Source: Aquisalimonas sp. 2447
Lineage (GTDB): Bacteria > Pseudomonadota > Gammaproteobacteria > Nitrococcales > Aquisalimonadaceae
DNA length: 64,000 nt
Reading direction: 5' to 3'
NCBI RefSeq assembly: GCF_012044895.1
Contig: NZ_CP050695.1
Span: forward strand, 3,316,501-3,380,500
Shown: positions 21,533 to 29,711 of the stretch, in pieces
Numbering within the stretch: the stretch's first letter is position 1
Layout of the letters: each line of letters begins with the position of its first letter
The notes under the pieces: model-generated
The model's input: only the letters and a program-made list of their open reading frames with translations
What the model was told of the DNA's origin: nothing
Databases searched by the model: none
Program-made: the position numbers and the translations under genes

Positions 21533-23170
21533 ATGAATCCGGCCGCTTCATCCATCTTCGAGCAGCATCTGGATCCCACGCCCGCCAACTATACGCCCCT
21601 GTCGCCGCTCACCTTCATCGAGCGCACGGCCAGTGTCTACCCCGAGCGCACCGCCGTCATCCACGGTGCCGTGCGCCGCAACTGGGCGCAGACGTATGAG
21701 CGCTGCCGCCGGCTTGGCAGTGCCTTGCAGAACCGCGGCATTGGCAAGGGCGACACTGTCGCCGCCATGCTGCCGAACATCCCGGAAATGCTGGAAGTGC
21801 ATTTCGGCGTGCCCATGGTCGGCGCCGTGCTGAATGCCCTCAACACCCGCCTGGACGCCGAGGCCATCGCCTTCATGCTGGGCCACGGCGAGGCCCGCGT
21901 GCTCATTGCCGATCGCGAGTTCGGTGCCGTCATCCGCGAGGCCCTGAGCCGCGTGGACCGGGACATCCTCGTGGTCGACGTGGACGACCCGGAATACGGC
22001 GAAGGCGAGCCGCTCAGCGACCTGGACTACGAGGCGCTGCTGGCCGAGGGCGATCCGCAGTTCCAGTGGCAGGGCCCGGCCAACGAGTGGGACGCCATCG
22101 CCCTCAACTACACCTCCGGCACCACCGGTGACCCCAAGGGCGTGGTCTACCACCACCGCGGTGCCTACCTGAACGCCGTGGGCAACACCATGGTGTGGGA
22201 CCTCGGCCACAGCCCCGTCTATCTGTGGACGCTGCCCATGTTCCACTGCAACGGCTGGTGCTTCCCCTGGACCATCACCGCCTGCGCCGGCACCCATGTC
22301 TGCCTGCGCAAGGTGGACCCGGAGAAGATCCTGCAGCTCATCCGCGAAGTCGGTGTCACCCACATGTGTGGCGCCCCCATCGTGCTGAACGCGCTGCTGA
22401 ACGCCCCCGACGCCTCCAAGCAGGGCATCAACCACGAGGTCAAGGCCATGACCGCCGGCGCCGCGCCCCCGGCCCAGGTCATCGGCGGTGTCGAGGAGAT
22501 GGGCATCAGCGTCACCCATGTCTACGGCCTCACGGAGGTCTACGGGCCGGTGATGGTGTGTGCCTGGCACGACGAGTGGGACGAACTGCCACTGGATCAG
22601 CGGGCCCGGCTGAAGGCCCGTCAGGGCGTGCGCTATCCGACCCTGGACGGCGTCATGGTGGCGGATTCCGAGACCATGGAACCGGTGCCGCAGGACGGCG
22701 AGACCATGGGCGAGATCTTCATGCGCGGCAACACCGTGATGAAGGGCTATCTCAAGAACCCCTCGGCCACGGACAAGGCGCTGCACGGCGGCTGGTATCA
22801 CACCGGCGACCTGGCCGTGTGGCACCCGGACGGCTACGTGGAGATCAAGGACCGGCTCAAGGACGTGATCATCTCCGGCGGCGAGAACATCTCCACCATC
22901 GAGGTGGAGGACACCCTCTACCGCCACCCCGCCGTCATGGAAGTGGCCGTGGTCGCCCGGCCGGACGACAAGTGGGGCGAGACGCCCTGTGCGTTCGTGA
23001 CTCTGCACCCCGGCCAGGAGGAGGTCACCGAGCAGGACATCATCCAGTTCTGCCGCGACAACATGGCGCGCTTCAAGTCGCCGAAGACGGTGGTGTTCTG
23101 CGAGCTGCCCAAGACGTCCACGGGCAAGATCCAGAAATTCCGGCTGCGCGACCAGGCGAAGGGACTGTAG
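21533..23170 (+). CDS. AMP-forming acyl-CoA ligase (medium-chain/AlkK or DmdB-like)
   Basis: Activates a carboxylic acid to its acyl-CoA via an acyl-AMP. The protein has 545 residues. The P-loop is YTSGTTGDPKGVVYHHRGAY, followed by the A5 motif VYGLTEVYGP, A7 WYHTGDLAVWHPDGYVEI, hinge KDRLKDVIISGGENISTIEVE and catalytic Lys in STGKIQKFRLR. The WTLPMFHCNGWCFPW segment is typical of the AlkK/medium-chain group, which also contains methylmercaptopropionate-CoA ligases (DmdB). The start follows AGGAGAAG. First gene of a ligase-transporter-UspA-dehydrogenase series, divergent from the two-component system. The substrate cannot be fixed from sequence. Confidence 0.9.
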   Translation: MNPAASSIFEQHLDPTPANYTPLSPLTFIERTASVYPERTAVIHGAVRRNWAQTYERCRRLGSALQNRGIGKGDTVAAMLPNIPEMLEVHFGVPMVGAVLNALNTRLDAEAIAFMLGHGEARVLIADREFGAVIREALSRVDRDILVVDVDDPEYGEGEPLSDLDYEALLAEGDPQFQWQGPANEWDAIALNYTSGTTGDPKGVVYHHRGAYLNAVGNTMVWDLGHSPVYLWTLPMFHCNGWCFPWTITACAGTHVCLRKVDPEKILQLIREVGVTHMCGAPIVLNALLNAPDASKQGINHEVKAMTAGAAPPAQVIGGVEEMGISVTHVYGLTEVYGPVMVCAWHDEWDELPLDQRARLKARQGVRYPTLDGVMVADSETMEPVPQDGETMGEIFMRGNTVMKGYLKNPSATDKALHGGWYHTGDLAVWHPDGYVEIKDRLKDVIISGGENISTIEVEDTLYRHPAVMEVAVVARPDDKWGETPCAFVTLHPGQEEVTEQDIIQFCRDNMARFKSPKTVVFCELPKTSTGKIQKFRLRDQAKGL

Positions 23171-23280
23171 CCAGCCACCACTGCCGATGACTCCAGTCGC
23201 TCCGCCCGAGGCGCCGCCCGCCGGCGCCGCCGGGGCGGCGTGTATCCCAGCATTCGATCAAAGAGCACGGAGGAGACCCC

Positions 23281-24666
23281 ATGCAACTCTACAAGCGCCA
23301 GCACGGCGAGGAGCAGCCTTACTGGCCTGCCGGCCCGTTCAAGATTCGCCTGCCGTTCATCCACTACCGGTGGGAAATGGCGGAAATGATCCAGGGCCTG
23401 ATCATGTTCGTGGTCAGCCTGGGCATGATCCCGCTGCTGGAACAATACCTCGGGCTGCCCTACGACGTGGCCCTGGCCTACGTGGTGGTGTGCGGCATCG
23501 GCTTCCTGCTGCCGGCGCTGATGGGCGTGCCGTTCGTCCCCGGCTGGATCACCCCGGCGATCCCGGTGGTGGTGCTGTTTCTGGGGGACTTCGAGCCCGG
23601 GCCCGAGGCGATCCAGGCCCTATTCGCCCTGCAGTTCCTGGTGTTCCTGATCTTCCTGATCCTGGGAGTGACCCGGCTGGGCAGTACGCTGGTCAACATC
23701 ATCCCCCGATCCATGAAGGGCGGGATCATCATCGGTGCCGGCGTGGCCGCGATCATCGGTGAAATCGAGGAAGGCGGCCGCCTGGCGGAGACGCCCATCT
23801 CGCTGATCATCGGCGGTCTGGTGTGCGCCTATCTGATGTTCAGCCTGTCCTTCAAGCACCTGGTGGACAAGTCCGACCTGGCCCGCAAGGTGGCCAACTA
23901 CGGCATGGTGCCCGGCATGGTGGTGGCCATCATCGTCGGCTTCCTGGTCATGGAGTATCCCTTCCCCGACGTGGAGTTCGGCATCACCCAGCCGGCGTTC
24001 GCGGAGATGTGGGGCTATCTGCCGTTCATGGTCGGCTTCCCGGGGCTGGACATCTTCATGCTGGCCATCCCAACGGCGCTGATCGCCTACATCATCGCCT
24101 TCGGCGACATCATCGTCGGCAAGTCCCTGCTCGACCGCGTGGACCACCTGCGCCAGGACGAGAAGATCGACACCGACATCGACCGTGTGCACCTGGTCAC
24201 CGCCATCCGTAACGCCCTGCACGCGTTCTTCGCCCCCTACCCGGGGCTGGCCGGCCCCATCTGGACCGCCGTCGCCGCGACCATGGCCGAGCGCTACAAG
24301 TACGGTCGCAACGCCATGGAGTCCATCCACAGCGGCTCGGGCACGTTCTGGGTCACGGGCTTCATCGCCCTGTTCATCCTGCCGCTGGTGTCGTTCTTCC
24401 AGCCGGTGCTGCCCATCGCGCTGTCACTGACGCTGCTGCTCACCGGCTACATCTGCATCATGGTCGGCCTGGAGCAGCTCGAAACCCAGGTGGAGCGCGG
24501 TGTCGGCGGCGTCATGGCCGTGGTGCTGGCGGTCTACGGCGCGGGCTGGGGCCTTGCCGCCGGCGCGCTGCTGTACATCATCGTGGAGAAGACCAACCTC
24601 TTCGGCCGCGAGCCGCGTGACGAGCACGGCCGGCGTCCGGCACAAAAGGTCGAAGGCGAGGACTAA
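23281..24666 (+). CDS. Multi-pass membrane transporter (SLC23/NCS2-like), substrate unknown
   Basis: 461 residues with about 12 hydrophobic segments (MIQGLIMFVVSLGMIPLLE, VALAYVVVCGIGFLLPALMG, ALFALQFLVFLIFLILGV, MVPGMVVAIIVGFLVM, LPIALSLTLLLTGYICIMVGLE and others). The central RSMKGGIIIGAGVAAIIGEI recalls the glycine-rich substrate helix of the nucleobase/ascorbate (SLC23) family, but standard uracil/xanthine permease motifs are not obvious. It sits between an acyl-CoA ligase and a universal stress protein and dehydrogenase, so import of an organic acid is more likely than a nucleobase; that is inference. The charged C-terminal tail is cytoplasmic. Confidence 0.7.
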   Translation: MQLYKRQHGEEQPYWPAGPFKIRLPFIHYRWEMAEMIQGLIMFVVSLGMIPLLEQYLGLPYDVALAYVVVCGIGFLLPALMGVPFVPGWITPAIPVVVLFLGDFEPGPEAIQALFALQFLVFLIFLILGVTRLGSTLVNIIPRSMKGGIIIGAGVAAIIGEIEEGGRLAETPISLIIGGLVCAYLMFSLSFKHLVDKSDLARKVANYGMVPGMVVAIIVGFLVMEYPFPDVEFGITQPAFAEMWGYLPFMVGFPGLDIFMLAIPTALIAYIIAFGDIIVGKSLLDRVDHLRQDEKIDTDIDRVHLVTAIRNALHAFFAPYPGLAGPIWTAVAATMAERYKYGRNAMESIHSGSGTFWVTGFIALFILPLVSFFQPVLPIALSLTLLLTGYICIMVGLEQLETQVERGVGGVMAVVLAVYGAGWGLAAGALLYIIVEKTNLFGREPRDEHGRRPAQKVEGED

Positions 24667-24715
24667 CCAGGACACGGGGCGCCGCCGATCCGGCGCCCCC
24701 GGAGGAGACTCAATC

Positions 24716-25168
24716 ATGACGGAGCAAGGCTTCTACAACACCATTCTCGTCCCGGTGGACGGCTCGAACACGGCGGAGCGCGCCCTGCAGGCGGCGCGCG
24801 AGCTGGCCGCGGCCAGCGGCGCCGAAGTCATCACCCTGTCGGTGGCCGTGGACCGGGATGTCATGCCCTCGGAACTCATGGCCACCGGCCAGATCAGCAA
24901 GAAGGACATCCAGGATGATCGGCGGCGGCAGGCCGCGGAGGTCGCGCAGAAGGCGGCCAAGGCCCTGCAGGACGCCGGTATCACCGCCCGGGACGAAGTG
25001 ACCGTGGGCGACCCTGCCCACTGCATCATCGAGCGCTCCCGTGAACTGGATGCCCCGCTGGTGGTCATTGGCCGCAGGGGCCTGACCGGTTTCCGCGAAC
25101 TCATCATGGGCAGCGTCAGCAACAAGGTCGTGCACTACGCCGACTGCCCGGTGCTGGTCATCAACTGA
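24716..25168 (+). CDS. Universal stress protein (UspA family)
   Basis: 150 residues, one Usp domain: NTILVPVDGSNTAERALQAARELA at the start and the nucleotide-binding signature VIGRRGLTGFRELIMGSVSNKVVHYADCPVLVIN at the end (G-2x-G-9x-G-S), the ATP-binding subtype. ATG 24716 follows GGAGGAG. Usp proteins are often encoded beside transporters and are thought to sense adenylate state; here it lies 50 bp after the transporter and 28 bp before the dehydrogenase. Confidence 0.92.
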   Translation: MTEQGFYNTILVPVDGSNTAERALQAARELAAASGAEVITLSVAVDRDVMPSELMATGQISKKDIQDDRRRQAAEVAQKAAKALQDAGITARDEVTVGDPAHCIIERSRELDAPLVVIGRRGLTGFRELIMGSVSNKVVHYADCPVLVIN

Positions 25169-25172
25169 ATTC

Positions 25173-25189
25173 GAGAGAGAGAGAGAGAG
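25173..25189 (+). repeat. (GA)8.5 dinucleotide tract at the dehydrogenase ribosome-binding site
   Basis: Seventeen uninterrupted alternating G and A bases fill the 28-bp space between the uspA stop and the acyl-CoA dehydrogenase ATG. The tract provides the only Shine-Dalgarno-like sequence (GAGAG), so length changes by slippage would alter its spacing to the start. Confidence 0.8.
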
Positions 25190-25196
25190 TCACATC

Positions 25197-26990
25197 ATGA
25201 CCGATTACACCGCCCCCACGCGCGACATGCGCTTCGTGATGCAGGAATTGCTGGACTTCGACGCCATCAATGGGCTGCCGGGGTTCGAGGAGGCGAGCCC
25301 GGAGCTGGTCGATGCGGTACTGGAGGAGGCGGCGAAGTTCGCCGGTGGCGTGCTCGCACCGCTGAACCAGTCCGGCGACCAGACCGGCGTGCGCTGGGAC
25401 GACGGCGCCATCACCATGCCCGAGGGCTTCGTCGACGCCTACCAGCAGTTCGTCGAGGGCGGCTGGAACGGCGTGCAGTGTGACGAGCACTTCGGCGGCC
25501 AGGGGCTGCCGGAGCTGGTCGCCACCGCCACCCAGGAGATGTGGCAGGCGGCGAACATGAGCTTCGCCCTGGGGCCGCTGCTCACCGCCGGCGCCATCGA
25601 GGCGATGCACGCCCACGGCACCGAGCAGCAACAGGCGACGTATCTCCACAAGCTCGTCTCCGGTGAGTGGTCCGGGACCATGAACCTCACCGAGCCCCAG
25701 GCGGGCTCGGATCTCGCCGCGGTGCGCACCCGCGCGACACCCGAGGGCGACCACTATCTCGTCCAGGGGCAGAAGATCTACATCACCTGGGGCGAGCACG
25801 ACTGCGCGGAGAACATCGTCCACCTGGTGCTCGCGCGCACGCCGGATGCCCCGGCGGGGGTGAAGGGGATTTCGCTGTTCATCGTGCCGAAGTTCCTGCC
25901 CGATGCCGACGGCAACCCGGGCGAGCGCAACGACGTGCGCTGCGTGAACACCGAGCACAAGATCGGCATCCACGCGAGCCCCACCTGCACCATGTCCTAC
26001 GGCGACCAAGGGGGCGCCATCGGCTACCTGGTGGGCGAGGAAGGCAAGGGGCTGATGTACATGTTCACCATGATGAACGAGGCCCGCCACAAGGTCGGCG
26101 TGCAGGGGCTCGCCATCGCTGATCGCGCCTACCAGCAGGCGCGCTGGTATGCCTCGGAGCGCATCCAGGGCACCCCCGCCGGCGGCGATCCGGCGCAGAA
26201 AGTGAACATTCTCCACCATCCCGACATCAAGCGCGTGATGCTGACCATGCGTTCGCAGATCGAAGCCATGCGAGCGCTGGCATACTCGGCGTCGTGGTCC
26301 ATGGACATCAGCCGTCGGCACCCGGACGCCAAGGAGCGCGAACAGCACCAGGCGCGGGTGGATCTGCTCATCCCCATCGTCAAGGGGTGGTGCACGGAGG
26401 TGGGCCAGGAGCTGGCGAGCCTCGGGGTGCAGGTCCACGGCGGCATGGGCTACGTCGAGGAGACGGGTGCGGGGCAGCACTACCGGGATGCGCGGATTAC
26501 CACCATCTACGAGGGCACCACGGGCATCCAGGCCAACGACCTGATCGGGCGCAAGACCTACAAGGACGGCGGCAAGGCCATGCACGCCATGCTCGCCGAG
26601 ATGGAGGGCCTGGCCGCGGAGCTCGAGGGCAGCGGTGATGCGGGCGTGCGCGCCATCCACGAACCGCTCACCGCGGGTATCAACGCCCTGCGGGAGGCCG
26701 CCGAGTACGTGGTGCGCACCCACGGCGAGAACCCGGCGGCAACCTCGGCTGGCGCAGTGCCGTACCTGATGCTGGCCGGCTACGTCTGCGGCGGTGCGCT
26801 GCTGGCGCGCTCCGCGCTCATCGCCCGTGCCGCGCTGGATGGCGGCACAGCGGAGACGGGCTTCTACGAGACCAAGATCGTCACCGCCCGGTTCTATGCC
26901 CAGCACATCCTGCCCCGCGCCGCCGCCCTGCTGCCGGCGGTGCTCGCCGGGGATGATGCCGTGGGCGCGATGGACGTGGCGCAGTTCTGA
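25197..26990 (+). CDS. Acyl-CoA dehydrogenase, long form (DmdC-like)
   Basis: FAD enzyme that makes the alpha,beta-double bond in an acyl-CoA. The protein has 597 residues, longer than the roughly 380-residue short-chain type because of a C-terminal extension. It opens YTAPTRDMRFVMQELLDF, as in the DmdC/FadE-like group. It contains GTMNLTEPQAGSDLAAVRT (FAD site), KIYITWGEHD, NTEHKIGIHASPTCTM, and VQVHGGMGYVEETGAGQHYRDARITTIYEGTTGIQANDLIGRK with the catalytic-Glu region. The extra C-terminal domain (about 470-597) matches the acyl-CoA dehydrogenase C-terminal module. With the upstream ligase it could start beta-oxidation of a fatty acid or of methylmercaptopropionate; the hydratase and thiolase are not here. 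Confidence 0.9.
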   Translation: MTDYTAPTRDMRFVMQELLDFDAINGLPGFEEASPELVDAVLEEAAKFAGGVLAPLNQSGDQTGVRWDDGAITMPEGFVDAYQQFVEGGWNGVQCDEHFGGQGLPELVATATQEMWQAANMSFALGPLLTAGAIEAMHAHGTEQQQATYLHKLVSGEWSGTMNLTEPQAGSDLAAVRTRATPEGDHYLVQGQKIYITWGEHDCAENIVHLVLARTPDAPAGVKGISLFIVPKFLPDADGNPGERNDVRCVNTEHKIGIHASPTCTMSYGDQGGAIGYLVGEEGKGLMYMFTMMNEARHKVGVQGLAIADRAYQQARWYASERIQGTPAGGDPAQKVNILHHPDIKRVMLTMRSQIEAMRALAYSASWSMDISRRHPDAKEREQHQARVDLLIPIVKGWCTEVGQELASLGVQVHGGMGYVEETGAGQHYRDARITTIYEGTTGIQANDLIGRKTYKDGGKAMHAMLAEMEGLAAELEGSGDAGVRAIHEPLTAGINALREAAEYVVRTHGENPAATSAGAVPYLMLAGYVCGGALLARSALIARAALDGGTAETGFYETKIVTARFYAQHILPRAAALLPAVLAGDDAVGAMDVAQF

Positions 26991-27013
26991 GGGATGCCCC
27001 GGGGCGGAGCCGG

Positions 27014-27085
27014 CCCCGTAGCCCCGTAGCCCCGTAGCCCCGTAGCCCCGTAGCCCCGTAGCCCCGTAGCCCCGTAGCCCCGTAG
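27014..27085. repeat. Nine tandem copies of CCCCGTAG
   Basis: An 8-bp unit CCCCGTAG is repeated nine times without error over 72 bp. The GTAG of the ninth unit is also the GTAG that heads the next REP palindrome (27082-27105), so the array looks like an expansion of the REP 5' boundary. It lies 24 bp after the acyl-CoA dehydrogenase stop. Confidence 0.95.
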
Positions 27086-27172
27086 GGTGGACCTTCAGGT
27101 CCACCGTTGGTGACTTCGAACAATCACCCGGTTTGCAAATCCGTGGATGGCGGACCTGAAGGTCCGCCCTAC
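27082..27172. repeat. REP-like inverted pair, one with paired base changes
   Basis: GTAG-headed palindrome with arms GGTGGACCT/AGGTCCACC at 27082-27105 and the standard arms in inverted orientation at 27149-27172. The first copy differs from the standard arms by a C-to-T change balanced by G-to-A on the other arm, so pairing is kept. The rest of the 296-bp space before the antitoxin gene shows nothing else. Confidence 0.85.
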
Positions 27173-27286
27173 GGTTACTGCCATTCTCACTATTGCCCAC
27201 CCGGTCCAGGCTCGCCTCATCTTCTTGTGAGCTCTGCGGCAAAAGCGTACGCTTGATGCAAATCACGTACACCAGAGGCAGCGACC

Positions 27287-27514
27287 ATGACTGAAGAACT
27301 CTCGCCGACCCGTCTTCGGGCGGACCTGTATCGGGTTCTGGACCATGTGCTGGCTTCCGGAGAAACCGTCGAGGTAGAGCGAAAGGGGCGCCGCATCCGG
27401 ATTACAGCCGATCAACCGCCACGGCTGTCTCTTCTCCGGCCGCACTCGGACTATCTGAAGGTTCCCAAAGACGACGCTGTGCACATCGATTGGTCCGGCG
27501 AATGGCGACCGTGA
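27287..27514 (+). CDS. Phd/YefM-type antitoxin
   Basis: 75 residues: SPTRLRADLYRVLDHVLASGETVEVERKGRRIRITADQ, the N-terminal DNA-binding fold of Phd/YefM antitoxins, then an acidic, aromatic C-terminal tail (SDYLKVPKDDAVHIDWSGEWRP) of the kind that wraps the toxin. Its 3' end overlaps the PIN toxin gene by 13 bp. Normally such antitoxins neutralise the toxin and repress their own promoter. Confidence 0.82.
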   Translation: MTEELSPTRLRADLYRVLDHVLASGETVEVERKGRRIRITADQPPRLSLLRPHSDYLKVPKDDAVHIDWSGEWRP

Positions 27515-27894
27515 CTTATCTGGACACTGATGTACTCGTCTGGCTGTACAGTGATGGGCGTCAAGGGGTACCCACAGGGGTTGCAGAGCGCATCGAGGCC
27601 GCCCAACGACTACTGATCTCACCGATGGTCAGGCTGGAACTGCAGTACCTTCATGAGATCGGCCGCGTGAGTGAGCCAGCACTCCCGGTCATTGACGCCC
27701 TGGCGCCCGCGTTGGGGCTCCAGGTCTGCAATGCACCGTTCTACGCCGTTGTGCAGGAGGCGCAGCGACACAACTGGACGCGTGACCCGTTTGATCGATT
27801 GATTGTCGCTCAGGCGGCGCTGGTTGAAGGCGAGCTCATCACGAAAGACGAGACCATTCGCGCCCACTACGCTGGCGCGTTCTGGTACGACTGA
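27502..27894 (+). CDS. PIN-domain toxin (VapC-like ribonuclease)
   Basis: 130 residues. First acidic active-site residue is in TYLDTDVLVWLYS, then SPMVRLELQYL (Glu) and NWTRDPFDRLIVAQAALVEGELITKDETIRAHY (Asp residues), the PIN nuclease metal-binding set. ATG 27502 was preferred to TTG 27490. PIN toxins cleave tRNA or rRNA when freed from the antitoxin. Forms a translationally coupled pair with the Phd-like gene upstream. Confidence 0.88.
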   Translation: MATVTYLDTDVLVWLYSDGRQGVPTGVAERIEAAQRLLISPMVRLELQYLHEIGRVSEPALPVIDALAPALGLQVCNAPFYAVVQEAQRHNWTRDPFDRLIVAQAALVEGELITKDETIRAHYAGAFWYD

Positions 27895-27908
27895 ATCGTG
27901 GTGGAACG

Positions 27909-28087
27909 TCGCGACTGACGTCGCGCCCACGGGGTGGTTTTGGCCGTGTGCTTTCCCGGTGGCTGTGGGAGCGACGTCAGTCGCGATAGTCAGGCGTCGG
28001 GTGGACGTTCAGGTCCACAGTGTCGGCCGCGGATCGGCCACCCCGGCCGGCCTGTCCGGTGATGGCGGACCTGAAGGTCCGCCCTAC
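27909..28087. repeat. Mixed REP-like cluster (two families)
   Basis: Between the PIN toxin and qmcA: inverted pair of the GGGAGCGACGTC family at 27909-27930 and 27964-27986, then a GGTGGAC/GTCCAC variant near 27999-28018 and an inverted standard GGCGGACCT copy at 28064-28087. The layout repeats that seen at 1518-1774 with different family order. Confidence 0.82.
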
Positions 28088-28110
28088 GCCTGATGCCTAC
28101 GCCTCTCCGA

Positions 28111-29109
28111 TCAGGGGGTTTTGCCGGCCTTCAGCAGCTCCTGGATGCCGCCGATGGAGCTGAGCAGGGAGGTCATCTCGGTGGGCAGGAAGACGCGCTC
28201 CCCGTCCTTGGCGATGGTGGGCAGGGTTTCCATGTAGCGCTGGGCGATGAGGTAGTTCACCGCCATCTCGGTGCTGTTGGGTGCGCCTTCCGTGGAGCTC
28301 ATGACCTTGGCGATGGCCTCCGATTCGCCTTCGGCCACTAGCACCGCGGCCTTGCGATCGCCTTCGGCGTTGGCGATGGCGGCGTCCCGCTCGCCCTGGG
28401 CCTTGAGGATGGCGGCCTGCTTGTCGCCCTCGGCGCGCTCGATCTCCGCCTGCTTGTAGCCTTCCGCCTCACGCACCGTGGCACGACGGTTGCGCTCGGC
28501 CACCATCTGCGAATTCATGGCCTCGCGGATCTCGTTGGGCACGTCGATGTCGCGGATCTCGACGCGGTTGACCTTCACGCCCCACTTGCCGCCGGCCTCG
28601 TCCATGGTGGTCTGCAGGCGGTTGTTGATGTCCTGGCGGGATTCGAAGATCTTGTCCAGCTCCATGGTGCCGATTTCCGAGCGCAGGGAGGTCTGTGCCA
28701 GGGTCTGGATGGCCAGCACCAGGTTCTCGGTGCCGTAGGCGGCGGCCTGGGCGTCCATGATCTGGTAGTAGAGCACCCCGTCGATCTGGACGTTGACGTT
28801 GTCCTGGGTGATGACGTTCTGGCTGGGGAAGTCCAGCACCACCTCGCGCATGTCCACCAGTTGCTCGCGGGTAATCAAGGGCTCGCCATTGACGAAACGC
28901 AGGATGCTCACCTGCCGCGGTTGATCCACGAAGGGGATGATGAACCGCAGGCCCGGTTCGAGGGTGCGGTGATACTTGCCCAGCCGCTCGATCACCATGG
29001 TGCGGCGCTGATGCACCATCACCAGGCCCTTGACCAGGAAGATGATGACCAGCAGCAGAATGATGGCGGTGACGATCAAGGGCGTCATTTCGCCCAGTTG
29101 GTTTTCCAT
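28111..29109 (-). CDS. qmcA: SPFH/Band-7 membrane protein QmcA
   Basis: Stomatin-like protein of membrane microdomains, partner of NfeD. The protein has 332 residues. An N-terminal membrane anchor (TPLIVTAIILLLVIIFLVKGL) precedes an SPFH domain (VMVHQRRTMVIERLGKYHRTLEPGLRFIIPFVD; DVPNEIREAMNSQMVAERNRRA). A long charged coiled coil of Glu/Ala repeats follows (EAEGYKQAEIERAEGDKQAAILKAQGERDAAIANAEGD). The ATG follows AGGAG with good spacing. It lies 12 bp downstream of the NfeD-like gene, the standard pairing, here with nfeD first. Confidence 0.92.
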   Translation of the reverse strand: MENQLGEMTPLIVTAIILLLVIIFLVKGLVMVHQRRTMVIERLGKYHRTLEPGLRFIIPFVDQPRQVSILRFVNGEPLITREQLVDMREVVLDFPSQNVITQDNVNVQIDGVLYYQIMDAQAAAYGTENLVLAIQTLAQTSLRSEIGTMELDKIFESRQDINNRLQTTMDEAGGKWGVKVNRVEIRDIDVPNEIREAMNSQMVAERNRRATVREAEGYKQAEIERAEGDKQAAILKAQGERDAAIANAEGDRKAAVLVAEGESEAIAKVMSSTEGAPNSTEMAVNYLIAQRYMETLPTIAKDGERVFLPTEMTSLLSSIGGIQELLKAGKTP

Positions 29110-29121
29110 GCAGGAGCTCCT

Positions 29122-29592
29122 TTATTTTCCGTTCGTGCTGCTGTCGGCGGCCTCGTTGACGGGGCGCACCATCGCCGTGATGCCCTGGAAATGGTCGATG
29201 AGGACCTCCTCGCCCTCGACCAGAGCGCTGTTGTCCGTGTGGCGCGCGGGGAAGAAATCGCCCAGGAAGTACACGCCGAGCTGACCATTGTGCTCGGTCA
29301 CCACGGCAGGCGTGGTGCGAAGGCGCGGGTCGTCGTTGCCCGTCTCGGGCGATCCCTTGGCCATGGCCCCGAACGCCCACAGCAGCACCGGCAGGGCGAC
29401 AATCCCGGTGACCGCCGCAGTGGCCATCTGCACCACCAGCGACGCCCCGACCAGGGCCGCTATCAGCCCGGCAAACGCCATTACCGCCAGCGCAAGCAGA
29501 AAACCGCCGCTGCCGCCAATGACTAGGAGATCAATAATGAGCAAGGCCAGGGCGGCCAGCAGCCACCAGAGCCAGGGATCGAGAAACTCCAT
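29122..29592 (-). CDS. NfeD-like membrane protein
   Basis: 156 residues, short NfeD type without a protease domain. Two to three membrane segments at the start (LWWLLAALALLIIDLLVIGG, LLALAVMAFAGLIAALVGA, ATAAVTGIVALPVLLWAFGAM) lead to a C-terminal OB-fold domain (PAVVTEHNGQLGVYFLGDFFPARHTDNSALVEGEEVLIDHFQGITAMVRPV). The start at 29592 was chosen because GGGAG lies 8 nt before it; an ATG two codons earlier is too close to that site. NfeD and SPFH proteins work together in membrane quality control. Confidence 0.88.
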   Translation of the reverse strand: MEFLDPWLWWLLAALALLIIDLLVIGGSGGFLLALAVMAFAGLIAALVGASLVVQMATAAVTGIVALPVLLWAFGAMAKGSPETGNDDPRLRTTPAVVTEHNGQLGVYFLGDFFPARHTDNSALVEGEEVLIDHFQGITAMVRPVNEAADSSTNGK

Positions 29593-29711
29593 TGTCATCG
29601 CTCCCGCTGGTTGAACAGGGAATGGCCGTCGCCGCGTGCGGGCCGCTGTTGTCCCTCCCCGGCGGGGTGCCCATAATAACCGTCATCGTCCAGCCCAGAC
29701 AGGGGAACGTC

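Noticed and set aside
25161-27272. 703-residue minus-strand frame
   Set aside because: Antisense of the acyl-CoA dehydrogenase and it reads through the CCCCGTAG array as a GLRGYGAT repeat; not a real protein.
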